The notes under the pieces were generated by a model that saw only the letters and a list, made by a program, of their open reading frames with translations, was not told the origin of the DNA and ran no database searches. Both the position numbers and the translations under genes were made by a program. Shown here piece after piece: positions 1 to 12,215 of a stretch of DNA of 64,000 nt; the first letter of the stretch is position 1, and each line of letters starts with the position of its first letter. Origin of the DNA: Hyperoplus lanceolatus. Its lineage: Eukaryota > Chordata > Actinopteri > Uranoscopiformes > Ammodytidae. The stretch spans positions 10,623,501 to 10,687,500 of the forward strand of contig CM049395.1 of the NCBI GenBank assembly GCA_026929865.2. The letters run 5' to 3'.

Positions 1-1018
1 CCTGATTGGCTCAGTCAGCTGTCACTCCGATCTGAAATCAAGGTGTTTAACAGTTATTCCATGATCTTCTGAATACTGCTTTATTTTCATTAGCCTGTTT
101 TAAGGTACCACATAAAGGACTACATTGTCATTTAGTTAAATAGTTCTTATTTTTTATTTATTTAACCTGAACCATTTATAATTAGCCTAACTAAATTATA
201 ATTACATTAAGATGAAATGATATAAATTATAATAGGCCTAATTTATGTGATAGTCTGTTCATATTGCAGGCTATATTTATACAATTGATTATCGATGGCA
301 GATGACGTTGCAAATGTGGGTCAAATAAATCCACTTTGTACTTATAACTATATTGAGGTGCATCTAAAACAAAATTAAATATGAATGAAAATTTCCTTTT
401 TTCTGTAATTTAATTCAAAAAGTGAAACCTATATTCTAGATTCATTACACATTAAGTGAAATTAATCTAGAATAAACATAGTTTTCAGAAGGTCGACATT
501 TCTGTATTATAAATCCTTTTTCTGATTTGCAATATCCTAATATTTTGAGATATTGGATTTTTTATTCCATGATTAGGCTAATCAATCATCCAAAAAAAAG
601 GCCTGATATATTTTACTTTGTTCAATTTTTTAAATGCACCTGCAGACTGCTCACTGTCAACTATTTTATCATAAAACAATGCAGGGACATCAAGATCAGT
701 TGGCAGAGAATACATCTCCTGTATGAAATGAACTGCCCCCTGGCTTACGGTTTGAACTAGCAAGGCATTGTGGGAAAATGGGCCGTCTTTTCCATTTTTC
801 CATCAGTAAATCTGTGTTCGATCTCTGGGTCTACTTCTGAAAGCTGTGGGCTGGCACTTTTTAATTACTTACACCTGGCTTGACAAAGCGTCCCCTTTAC
901 ATCCTGGATTGGCGTTTATGCAACTGACTGATCCAAAGTGCCCAGGCTAGACTTTGTCAAGGCTGGCTTTATCAATCATCCTGGATGTCTTTATTCCACT
1001 TTTATGCAATAGGCCCCA
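1..1018. other. Unassigned AT-rich non-coding stretch
   Basis: No coding frame longer than about 77 codons and no recognisable domain. The part from about 840 to 1015 ends in wording (tttatgcaataggcccc) common at the tips of miniature elements, but I could not find a matching second tip. Nothing else can be supported. Confidence 0.4.
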
Positions 1019-1053
1019 GGAAAACAAACTAAATACTGGCTGAAGTTGTGACA
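1019..1053 (-). repeat. Short LTR fragment
   Basis: About 34 bp identical to the right-hand end of the solo LTR at 53519-53966, including its terminal TGTGACA. The rest of the LTR is missing here. It is therefore a truncated copy of the same LTR family, in the same orientation as the full copy. Confidence 0.6.
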
Positions 1054-2645
1054 ATCACTGAGCAAAAATAAACACACATGGTTTTGGTTGCTAAGCGACA
1101 GTGAGCCAGGGGAGTGGTACATCTAAACAGTCTGGCCGAGCAATACAACGGCTCAATTCAGACAAGGTGGGAGTTCAGTGCGATAGCCAAAAGATACATT
1201 TGTCAAAAGGAATCAGTAGTTTTGACATTGTAAGAGCACACACGTAAATTATAAATGGGCAAATTATACATGTCTGCTTTAATCTATGATAAAATATGTG
1301 ATGTTCATAATAACCCATGGCAATAGTGGGAGTCGAAAATGAAAAAAAAAAATTGATGCAGCAAAATCAAATTCAATCCTGTGGTGTTGAAAAGAAACAA
1401 AAACAAACAATTGAGCGATCACAAGAAAACAAAACCTTTTAATGTCCAATTTACAGAAAGCAGAGTAAAAAACATTAAGTTCTAACACATTTAACTTTCT
1501 CATTGCTTTGATCTCTGTGCCAGTTATTGCCATGTCACTTTGTCCAGTGTCCCCCACTACCTAATTTACAAACAAGGAGGTGTCGCATATTAAAGAGACA
1601 TTGGGTAAGTGTCAAAGCTAAGCATGCATATTTAATCTTAATGTGCCATATGCTTGAGAGAGACAGCCAACAATAAACTAATTACCATGCAGGTCTGCAG
1701 GGATGCACACTGTTTCCATGGACATATCATCCTTAGGCATTTGTTCTTTCATGGTGGGAGAGTGAAGGCAACACAGATGATGTTATCATAAAAACACAAT
1801 GAACACACTACATATTTAAAACACAGTACATATTCAATAAGAAATGATTCTTATTTATCGATTTTTAAATGTATCTTTTATAAAAGCAAGAAATAATTGA
1901 AAGTGGAAGTATCAGCAAAAACATACTTCATATGCGTGAATCTGTTTTTATGCTGATAGTTACGTCATGTTTCTTTTTAATCCTTGGCTGCACAAAAGAC
2001 AACATGCAGACAACCAAAGAGGGAAAGAAAGGCCTCAACTCATTTGCGGACCTGACAGTGTTTTTTTCTCTGTTAAGTTATGCCCTGCTCACATGCTTCC
2101 CGACCCTGTCAACACGGGCATACACAAGCTCCTCTAATGAGAAGGCCGTAGGGAGGGATGCAGCGGATAGAAAGAAGCCTCTTACAGAACGGATTGGTGA
2201 CTGCGGCGGTTAGGCTTGTCTCCCGAGGGGTGCCTACATCCACACTGTCAGAGTCACGGTGACTTCTCGCTTGTCAAGGTCAGGCAAATGAGTCAGGTGG
2301 GAGACGGCTCACTGCAGGCAGAGGAGACTGCAATGCTGTCCAGCCATCCCCGCACGGCGTGAGACAAGCCGGACTGTGGTGGTGGTGGTGACATAATGCC
2401 ACTGTGCCATTGTGAGCATCAGCAGGGCAGCGCTGCCGTGTCACAGCAGGGAAGGACGCAGGTTTTCATCCTTCAGCGGAGTTTGTTCGCACACACAATG
2501 TTGCCACGGGATTAACCAGGGTGCTCCAGTTTCTTCCTCCTACGCTCCGAAGACATGCAAGACGAATAACACATGGACACTCTCATAAAGAAACTACATG
2601 GTCGACAGAATATACTAGGACATAGTGTCCCAGCAGGGAAGACAG
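1054..2645. other. Unassigned non-coding stretch
   Basis: Only short open frames, none with recognisable domains. A GC-richer patch lies at about 2100-2500. I see no gene, RNA gene or clear repeat ends here. Confidence 0.4.
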
Positions 2646-3103
2646 TTAAAGGGGCAGTGTGTAAGATTGGAATAATTAGTGGCATCAGGTGGTGAACGTT
2701 CTAGAATGCAACTCTCCCTGGCTTGCCCCTCCCTGTCGAATAATTACAGAAGCTACAATGGCCTTCAAGGACAAGAAGCTAGTTACTGGTATCAACCACC
2801 AAAGCCTTTCCGCAGTATCAAGTGATGAGGAGAAGATTTATTCATTAATTTATTCTTTAGTACTTCCTCTTCCTACAGATGCATTTCCCCAGGATGTACA
2901 GTATACTATGAAAATGCAAATAGCGGTTAAATTGGTCCATTCCCTGCTACTATAGCGGCGCAACATGGTGGTCTCTGTGTTTATGTAAAAGGCTCATTCC
3001 AAGGTCATAAAAGAAACAACAACATTCATTTTCCACTGATTATGCACTAATTAAAACATTATTGAATATTATATTTCATTACTTTCACACAGAACCTTTT
3101 AAA
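2646..3103 (+). mobile_element. Miniature element, 'TTAAAGGGGCAGTGTGTAAG' type
   Basis: The left tip reads TTAAAGGGGCAGTGTGTAAG and the right tip is a decayed inverted version (cacagaaccttttaaa). The interior has the usual features of a widespread teleost non-autonomous repeat: a 'ggcgcaacatggtgg' segment, then 'ggctcattccaaggtca'. It is about 460 bp and non-coding; the frame at 2689-2955 is incidental. Family recognition is from memory of common fish repeats, so the superfamily is left open. Confidence 0.55.
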
Positions 3104-6100
3104 GAATAGGGAAAGTTTAGGCTCCAAGCAATGAAAAGCCTTTTTTCCTTCACGGCATTGGCTACTTTCTTTCTTTCAGTTGCCTACTTTTTGCCTCTCT
3201 CACAGCGTGTCATTGGGAAAAAATGCCTCACAAGCTGTTTGCAGGCAATTAAGAATGTAGCTAATACTTTAACGTTGCTCCCATTATAGCTATATCAGCA
3301 GTGATATCTGGGGGAAAATATCATGCTTACTGTGTGAGAATTAGTGTGTCCCAGTAGACAAGCTTCCATAACCACCACAATAGTCAGAAAGATAAGCCAG
3401 CACCGTTCTAATTAGTCCAACAGACAAACTTTTAAGGGCTGCATCAGAGCCAGGAGATGAATAAATACATATAAATCTGCAATCGAGAAAAGTGAATTCC
3501 GTTCAATGCAATCATCCCTGTGCTGAAGCACTCTACAGGAGTTCTGCAGTGTGTGAGAGCCCTCTCTGATAAGCTGGAGACACCTATTCAATTTGCTGAT
3601 TACAGTCATATCAGGCAGCGCCCATGACAGCAGAGCTTCTGTGAAAAGATGAAAGTCTGGAGTCTGTGGAATCGGTTCCAAAACACTGCACAAATGAGGA
3701 TCTATGCCACTCACATGCATAAAAATAAGAGATCCCATATCCACACTGAAAACGTTTTCCTTTGAAAATGAGGCCACTCCTTTCTGGAGTGATAGAAGGT
3801 AGGGTGAATGAATGATTTACTTCCCATTGCTGGATGCTCTTAGGCTGCCTGGAGTAGAAGGCTGCTCCATCACTGCCTCCATAACTCTAGAAGCCCGGTG
3901 ACCCTCATAAATGCACTGGAGTCATCATCTGTGCTGCGCTTCCTCGGTCCAGAGTATGCAAATGTCTTTTCATTACCAACCCCAACTGAAGCAAATCCTC
4001 AATGCTAGTAAATGTAAATTCAGATGACCTCATTAACATACAATAGACACTATTGCTTTCTAATGTATATTCACCGATATTGTATTGAAGCACTAACAGT
4101 GTCTCCTCAAACAACAAATGTGAAAAGTGATTCCAGTTTGAATAACCTTTTCTCGAATTGTATTTGGTATCCTTTTTCCATCAACGTGAATTACCTAATC
4201 CTAGCCATATCTCAGATAAAATAACTTTGAATTAGGTAACATTAGCAAAAGCCTGTAAAATAATTATATCTAATACAATAATGTCAAAGGGTGATCTCTA
4301 ACTTATCAAAGCTTCCATTTTTCAGAGAGCTGTGGTGTTCAATATCCGTGAAGGATGATAGGGTTTGATGAATTTGTTCCACATATTGCACATACTGTGT
4401 TGTCTATAGGTGGTGAAACTGTTTTATTCATCATGAAATAAATTATACATTGTATATAATTTGAAATATTTTTTTGTATTAATATAATTCAAACTGTTGT
4501 AAGTGACATGCATACGTTATTTATAGCTTTAGGTAGCACTAGAGGCTTAAAATGTTTTTTCAAAAGCATGTACTTCAGAAGAGGCAGACAACTCATCATC
4601 CTTCTTTGAATGTAATGCTTCTAATGAACCTAGTAAGTTAAACCCTGGCGCCTTGCAAACATATTTGTATGAGTAAAGAAGTACAATTCTAACCTTAAAA
4701 TGTGCTAAATCTCACCAAACAATCTGCTGCCACTGCAAATTCACAAGAATAACTTCTGCAGCTCATGCTCAACATTTTCTCTCCACACCATTATATTTAG
4801 GATATTTCATTATTTCAGGACTCCTTTATGTATCTCAAAGTGTGAGTGCATGCAGATGTGAATACATACAACATATACAGAGATTACAAAATTCAACTAC
4901 AAATGTTGGAAAACGTGTCTAAACTGTATTTAAAATATGACCTTCAAACAGACTTATATTTTTCTCTAAAAACAAAATGATTCACTCTTGCAGAGGATAT
5001 TACTTAATAACTTGTCCAGCAATCAATAACTTCACTCTCTTGGGACCCTGTAATAAAACTGTAAAAATGTAATACATTAGAAAATTACCACAAGACCGTT
5101 TTAAATAGGTTTTTAGTGAACCTTGTTGTTTATAGACTAACTATATAGACCAACTTGATCTCTGCCTCACTGCCTCTGGTGGTCGATAGATGGGACTGCT
5201 GCTCATTGCTGCTTTCCTTTGCCCACACCCAGAGGCCACAGTGATGGATGCTTGGCTGAAGACAGCTGCTGCTCTGCCTCCGAGGAGGCTCACTAATTAG
5301 AATGAGGGCAAGTGGCCCAGCGTACTTAACTGAACCGAAAACAGAAAAGATTGTTATGTCTTATCAGCAGGCAAAAGAAACCCTAAGACCTGATAGTTTC
5401 AGATAAATTCATCTTTATCTGTTAATATTTCAAACAGATTAGGTGATGCGGGAGATGGTGGCGATACTTTAGAGGGCATGCCTCATAGAAATCTATAGGT
5501 GTCTACTGTACCCTCCTCCCATGGTCAAACATAACGCCTATAGTATCATTATCACCCATTGTAATGTGCAAGAAATCTGGCGACACACTTGCTACAACCA
5601 CTTCTCCTCAGCCGGCGTGTGATTTCCAAGATAATAGCCTGAGCATGTATATTTTATGAGCATCACCTGCTCCGAATTAAATATGCTGCGAAACATTCTC
5701 GGCATCAAGAGCAAACTTCCTCTTGTGCTTTCCTTCCAGCCACGGAGAGTGATGCTTGACCTCCTTGCATTTCTGAAGTCAAATTATTTAGACAATCGAG
5801 TGTCTAGCTGCCACATCACAATGTTTGTAGGTGACACCTGCTCAAATAAGTAGCACAACTAACATCACAATTAGGTGATTTTCAGTGCGGTAGTCGAGAT
5901 GCTCGTATATAGCTTAATGCAATGTTCTCTTTCAACCTACAGCAACAAGAAAAAGCCACTGTCCGAATCCTCTTTTTCCACTATGTTCACCCATTCCCCA
6001 CTTTCAACTACAGAAAGCAGCTTCAGTCAATAATATTGTTTTCCCCGATAAAAAAGCAAAACAAGCTGCTCAAGGAAAATGACAGTAATCACAACCTGAC

Positions 6101-6765
6101 AAAGAAATACACAAATAAAAGGATAACAGCCTGTCATGCCAAAGAAATATCCTTTCAACAGATAGTTGGCAAAACATTATGGTGTAACTTGAGGCAGTGC
6201 ATAAGGAGCCAGATTAATGGCTACTGGCGGAACTGAAGCAGGAGCATAGGTTAACAGAAGAAAGCATGATGAAAAAAAGATGAGATCTGTGGTGTGGAAT
6301 GGAACGGAGCCTGGCAGGTATCCCCAGAAGCTTTTCTTGACTTGTTCATGGTCTTTTGAGGCAAGGCAAAAGACAAAGGGCAGATCCATAGCCAAAGCAG
6401 TGAGCAGCAGATCAGACAGGGCTCACTGGAACTAGATGTTGTGCACTAATGGTTGCCTCTTGTGGTGAGGGTGAGTTGGAGCCAGTGGTGTGCACAGATG
6501 TTCTATAGGGCAGGGGAAAATAAATTAGAAATAAGGCACATCTTCTGCATGGCAAAAAAAATATTGCTAAAATAATCAGTTTGATTTTCCAATTATCCAG
6601 AAAATCAAGAAGATGCAGACAGAAAGTAAAAACACTGGGTCCTCAAAAGTACTTCAGGGATTAGGGGTTGTCAGTAATTGTCCATCACTGTCCCAAAAAA
6701 AAGTTGCCATTGACAGATTGCCTTTCTCCTTTCCATTTCGACTGCACTCTTTGGAATAACTCTCT

Positions 6766-6768
<3 letters not shown>
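3104..6768. other. Unassigned, probably intronic or intergenic
   Basis: No convincing gene. The longest frame is 121 codons on the minus strand (3412-3777) with no known domain and no flanking splice pattern I trust. The stretch 5580-5850 is less AT-skewed and could be a conserved non-coding element, but this cannot be judged without another fish genome. Confidence 0.35.

Positions 6769-6828
<60 letters not shown>
6769..6828. repeat. (AT)n microsatellite
   Basis: A pure run of 30 AT dinucleotides. The open frames through it on both strands (poly Tyr-Ile) are artefacts. Confidence 0.98.
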
Positions 6829-6832
<4 letters not shown>

Positions 6833-8641
6833 ACCATTCAACAGAACATATGTCAACCTGTTTACCTGATAATAGGATGTTCCACAGTTGGGCTGGCTCC
6901 AGAAACTGACTATCTTAGGCACCCGATGATGGCGAGCAACTGACCCATAGCAAGACTTTTACCAACAGAGGTTGTATGATAGGAATGACTTACAGTAATA
7001 ACACACATTGCTGCCAGACTATTCTCAAAAGTGGCTTCTTGCTATTGAATTATGTTTACTTTCTTGCTGTGCATTGCTTTCCAATCAAGCCATTGCAGTC
7101 ACAGTACAGTGTGTCATGCTGTGCTGCTATTCAATTGAATCAGTATTGCATAACAAAAACGAAATGAACAGCACTTATCCATTGTACAAGTCAATGACAG
7201 CTTGGTAAATAGTCAAAATTACAACACACTGACCTCAGACAACTTCTGTGTATGAGAAAGATTCAGTGCATGATACTCAACTGTGACAGTGCCGTGTATA
7301 CCCAGTGGGACATAATTGCTAAATGTGGCCTCCCAGTTGTCTCTGTACGCTTGGTTTTAATTAACAATGATTAACACAACTGCACAGGTGAGAGTTACTT
7401 TGTAGATCTCATGCATACTACAGGGAGCCATATGTTAAATCTGATATCCATCCACACTCCCTTGAGAATTCACACTCAAGATACTGTTGGTGTTCTGCAA
7501 CTTACTTCCACTTGAACCTCAGCTGTCAAGCAAGGTGTCAGGGCAATTGATCATATACCACTGACAAAGAAATAAAACCATTATTGCCGTATGAAAACAT
7601 AAAAGCTTGCACTGCCTGCAGTCTCACTGGTGATCTCATAAGACTTGGAAGACGGAGAGCCTTGACTTTCCGGACAGGATTTGTTATTGTGGTTCCATGT
7701 GGAGAGTCGAAAAGATAGAATGGTTTCATTTGGGTCAGGTCAGTTGTGCAGTTTGAGCCCCAGAGTACATTAGAAAGAGCTGGAATAACACTCTTAGACA
7801 GAGCAAGAAGCTGACTTGAGTGCCACGGCTGCCCTGTAGTGCTTTTAACATTCCCTGTGGATCCTTTGGGTTCATTAAGTGGTTTGGGGTTTGTGTCAGA
7901 AGCCTTTTTCAACAACCCGCTGTGACATGGGAAAAATGCCCTTGACCGAAAGAAATGTGAAAGCACTACAGGTAATGCTAGTATACTTTATCTGCAAGAA
8001 AAGGTGCAACCTGCATGTAATGGCTGAAGAGGGAAAACAGAGTTAATAAATGGAATTTAATTTCAAAGTGTTGTGCCTACAGCTAGAAACCTATGAGGAA
8101 AAGTGAGGCCTAGATCCCCTTTTCAAAGCCTGATAAGGAACTCTTTGGGCCTACATGGGTAAAATAAAGCCTGGATTTGAGTTTTCTGGAGGCAAAACCC
8201 CCCAGAACAAGGGGTCATAAAACGAAGGAACCCAGCCCTTGTTTCATCACTCCTGATAAGGTTTTGTACCCCCATTGGCTGAGATCTTCCAGTCAACCAT
8301 GTGACCATGCAATGATAAAACCAGCAAGCACCCCAAAATCACCGCCTTTCGCAGTGGATCCATCCACAAAGCGGGTGTTTGCAAACTCAAGCTGAGCTCA
8401 TAGACTGCTTGCCTGCAGTCTTTACCCTCCCGGATCCGAAGGAAGTTTCACCAAGGAAACGTCATCCTACCGCGGCTGCTGAAACTCAGCCGTGCCTTCC
8501 TCCCTACCAGCCGGAGAAGAAGCCCAGCGTCCCTGAACGCAACAGACAGTAAACTGCCTCGCCGCCTCCACAAAAGACGCACGCCACTACCGGAGCAAGC
8601 CAGCTGACCGCAACGGGCCCCGTCTTTCCCCCCAAGAAGCA
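6829..8641. other. Unassigned non-coding stretch
   Basis: It holds a 142-codon minus-strand frame (7538-7966) with no recognisable domain. The segment 8380-8640 is GC-richer, with CpG dinucleotides, and directly precedes the hAT element at 8650. No gene is supported. Confidence 0.35.
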
Positions 8642-8649
8642 AGATCGCT

Positions 8650-9024
8650 CTAGCCTGGCTCCGCCCGCCCGCCTACTTCCGGCCAAATTTTATTTTCCCT
8701 TCAGTAGTCAGTCTGGGTGTACAGCCCATTTCCCAGTTTTGCTGGAGATTCGACAGCCGGTCCAATCAGCGAACAGAGCGAGTGGCTGAGAACGATGACG
8801 TCGAAGTCGCGCTCCAGTTTCAGTTGCCAGAAGCCGGCTCATGACACACGTGACGACCAAACGTTATGCGATTGGTTGGCTAATCCAGAGTGGCACTGGG
8901 CAGATCCAATAGTTTTAAACTTTAACAGACACCCGCCTCCATGAGTTAACGTTTGCCAATTAAAGCACTGCCAGACCTTCTGTACAAATGAATTGAAGTA
9001 CGATGGTCTGGTAGCACCAGGCTA
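8650..9024. mobile_element. hAT-type miniature element with 8-bp target duplication
   Basis: The ends read CTAGCCTGG and CCAGGCTA. The element is flanked by AGATCGCT at 8642-8649 and again at 9025-9032, an 8-bp target-site duplication typical of hAT transposons. It is 375 bp, non-coding and relatively GC-rich. The intact duplication shows the insertion has not been rearranged. Confidence 0.8.
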
Positions 9025-9620
9025 AGATCGCTCCTCCACCTGCATAAAAAGTAGGACCCTCCTCTAACCTGCCGTGTGGACCACAGGATCCTATCCTACC
9101 CATCGCTTCTCATCACCGTCGGAGACGGTTCACAGTAGGCATTTGTCTGGGCTATAAAGTAGGCTATAGATATCTATTTAGGTATACATTGACTTAAGGT
9201 TAAGGTACCGACTTGACGAGTCGTTTTTCCCTTGTTAAATGTGATTCTGACAGCATTATTTTCATAATAATTGCCTAACTGCTCACTGTGTTTTCCTCCC
9301 GCTTTCCGGGAGATATTTGATTGTTGTGATTGTCGCTACGTGCCAGAACAGCTGTTCCCCTCTGATATCTCCGAAGCAGCATCAGTCTTGTGAGACCGCT
9401 CATAGATAGAATGACTGTAGGCTATAAATCAAGGTGAACAACTAACTGTCCACTTTCTGTGGCGAGCTTTTACTTGATCTCCTCTTTCTTTCTCTCTCTT
9501 TATTCAAACTCTGTACATCCGCACACCAACACATATTCTTACATTTGCGTCGCGATTGTTAAGCATATGAGCGTTGACTTCTGTGGTTTCCAAAGTTAAA
9601 TTGAGTGGGTCGCGAGCGCT

Positions 9621-9740
9621 GACCCCCTTCACGTGACTTTAACGTCACACGTCACAGTTAGGACGTCTCCGCCACGTGATTGCGTCGCCATCGGTGACCC
9701 CCCTTCACGTGACGAAAACGTCACAAGCTGTCCGCCATTT
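9621..9740. promoter_or_regulatory. E-box / CRE-like cluster
   Basis: Three CACGTG palindromes (9630-9635, 9673-9678, 9706-9711) occur with two AACGTCAC motifs (9641, 9717). Two near-identical blocks of 'TGACCCCCTTCACGTGAC' followed by AACGTCAC lie about 75 bp apart. CACGTG binds bHLH-zip factors (USF/MYC type), and TGACGT-like sites bind CREB/ATF factors. The CpG content is high for the window. A regulatory role is inferred; no adjoining coding exon was identified. Confidence 0.4.
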
Positions 9741-10299
9741 TTGGCTTTGGGCGGTGTCCACCCCCTCCCTTTCTTTTTGACACACGCACACACACAGTGG
9801 TACATACACATGTACTATAGCCTGTGGGTTTGATTCTAAACTGTTCTTATTATTGCTTGTGCTATGTCTGCTTTCTTAAATTAGATTAGTTAATGGTTGA
9901 CTTATGTGTATCGTTTTAATCAACTTGCCTAAGTAAATAAAACCTTACATTTGGATTTTAAGAAGCAGTGTCTGTGATATTTGTGTCTTGGATTTCACTA
10001 GCCTAATTGCTGGTAAATAAGGTCTATGCTCGAATATTCACTCCTTCAATATCTTAAATGTACATTGTAACCAACTTTGACATTCTCAAGATAAATCCCT
10101 TTAACATTATGAGACTGTTTTTCTGATTTGATTCAAAGTTCCCTTTTTCAAAGGGTGGTGCTCCTTAGGTATTAATAAGTAATTTGATTAGCTTGACTAA
10201 TTTAACTGATCATTAATTAACAATTTTTCTTAATATTATAATTTCCTTGAACTTAATAATATTCTTGACTTTGACCAAATCTACCCCTTATGAATTCCC

Positions 10300-10503
10300 A
10301 ACAAAAGCTATAATGCATTATGTAAACACAAGGGGCCCAACATAGCAACATGCCTATTTACAGAGCCTAGGCTGGGTCTTGACACTGGATTTATTTTTCA
10401 TCGCACACACAGTCGCTACGGACAGGTAACGGTCCCGGATGAAGATTTGGACTAAAAGTGATTTTGACAGCAAGCATTCTCCAGAATCACTGAATCCACC
10501 TTT
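10300..10503 (-). mobile_element. Miniature repeat family A, copy 1
   Basis: On the minus strand it starts taaaggtg..tcagtgattctgg and runs through 'ttacctgtccgta' and 'cctaggctctgtaaa'. The same blocks in the same order occur at 11928, 19140 (minus) and 42118. The family has an internal palindrome around 'tttacagagcctagg'. It is non-coding, and this copy ends near the internal palindrome. Confidence 0.65.
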
Positions 10504-11927
10504 AATGTTTAAAACTATGTTAATGGTCATTTAAAAAAGTAAAACGTTTTCTATATAAAAACTTACATTACTTTCTATCTTTCAGAAGTAATATTTCTGC
10601 TTTTAGCAACCTCACACAGTTTTGTGGAGGATATTCTCCTCCGAACAAAAATACAGCAATTCTTTTAAACCCCAGGCTGCTGCCTCTTAGGGTCGTGTTT
10701 GTCAGTGTGTTTGTCAGCCATCAGAGAGAGTGTGATTTAAGGTGATGATATGCAGAGGCGCCATACTCATCTGGCAGACGCCTGCCGCATCGGTATGAAA
10801 GTGCTCCCTTCGGCAGTGAGCACGAGTTCCTCCATAGCTGCTTCCAACTTAACATTCACCACAGATAGACTAGGTCTACTGGCACGTATGCCAGAGCCTC
10901 ACTGACTTCGATATTTATACTCTGTTCAATATCCGGCTGAAAGTTAAACTTTTAGAAAGACCAAGGATGTGAAAGATTTGTATGTGTGCCGGAACCCATA
11001 GAGAGTTCATTATTCATGTTCATTAAAAGAAACATTCCTGGCCTATAACAGGAAATACAAAAATCTTATTAACACATTGGAAAAATCAGAATCTAAAAAA
11101 ATTGTATGGTAAAGCTAGTAAATGAAGGGTTATGACCAGATATATCTCAATCAACACAGTGGGTATGTATTTCTGGCACATCTGCAAGTGTCTGCTTTGG
11201 CGTTACTATATGTTGTTTTGGATTCAGGTGATGGAGCGGGTCAGGCAGACTGCAAGTTAGATTTAGTCCAGGACTCATAATGACTTAGTATGTTCATGTA
11301 GATAGACTCAACACTAAAGGAAACAAGAGGGTGTTTTAAGTTCTGTCAGTGCTTTGATATAACCATTCTATTTATTACACATTGGTTCATACGCGGCTTT
11401 GATTGGGGTTTTGTACAAAAACTGCAACTTGTGATGAACAATGAATCTTTGAGGCTGAAGCACTGTAAAGGCCGGCCCTGGCCTAAAATCAATATTTAAT
11501 GTATACGTCTCCACCTGAGCTGTAGCAAATTGGTTGCAGAGTGCGAGGAAAAAGCTAGCAGAAAGTGCAGTCAAATATACGACTGCAGGACAGGTAAAGT
11601 CGCAACTCATCATTTTTCACTCCTTTGGAAGAGACAGGTCATCCTGTGGTCCTGACACAAACATGAATCCTCCTAACCCAATGAAAGCCATCCCAAAGCA
11701 CATCACCTAGTCTGCAGACAGGTGCTCTGAAACAGATACCTATGTTCAAAGCCACAGGGGCCGTTTATTTTTTTCTCCCCCCGATAAAAGAGGCCAAAGA
11801 AAAATATCTGAAGTCAACAAAAAACTAGGCTGTGCAACAAAAAAAAGAAAAGATTAAACAACCCGGGAACATTGTGCTTCACAGGCAACACGAATGTGTA
11901 TTACCCACAGCAAAGCCAGTTCGCATC
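10504..11927. other. Unassigned non-coding stretch
   Basis: No gene, RNA gene or element ends recognised. All open frames are under 82 codons. Confidence 0.4.
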
Positions 11928-12215
11928 AAAGGTGCAGTCAGCGATTCTGGACAAGCAAGCTGATTGCTTGTTGACACAATCACTTTTTCTCAAAATCAGT
12001 GAATATCTCCTCAGGATCTGCTACCTGTCCGTATTGTGTGTATGCTGAAATAAAATCCGGTGATAATTAATAGCCTTGGCTCTGTAAATGGGGCATGTAA
12101 ACAAAGGATATGTAAACAAAGGGAGCCCACGGTAGCTAGCAATCTGCCCGTTTACAGAGCCTAAGCTTGGTATCAACACTAGACTTTCCTTTTCAGCACA
12201 TCTACAGTACAGATT
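11928..12215 (+). mobile_element. Miniature repeat family A, copy 2
   Basis: The most complete copy of the family: AAAGGTGCAGTCAGCGATTC at the start, then 'aatcactttttctcaaaatc', 'ctgctacctgtccgta', a central 'tgtaaacaaaggga' and 'tttacagagcctaagc'. Non-coding. The target duplication is not resolved. Confidence 0.65.

Noticed and set aside
780-1018. Possible tRNA-derived SINE (a 'tgttcgatctctgg' B-box-like word at 816)
   Set aside because: No matching A box at the right spacing and no A-rich tail or flanking duplication.
3412-3777. 121-codon minus-strand frame
   Set aside because: No domain or signal recognised and no adjoining exons; treated as chance.
7538-7966. 142-codon minus-strand frame
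   Set aside because: No known domain, no splice context and no codon pattern I can support; could be chance in moderately GC-balanced DNA.
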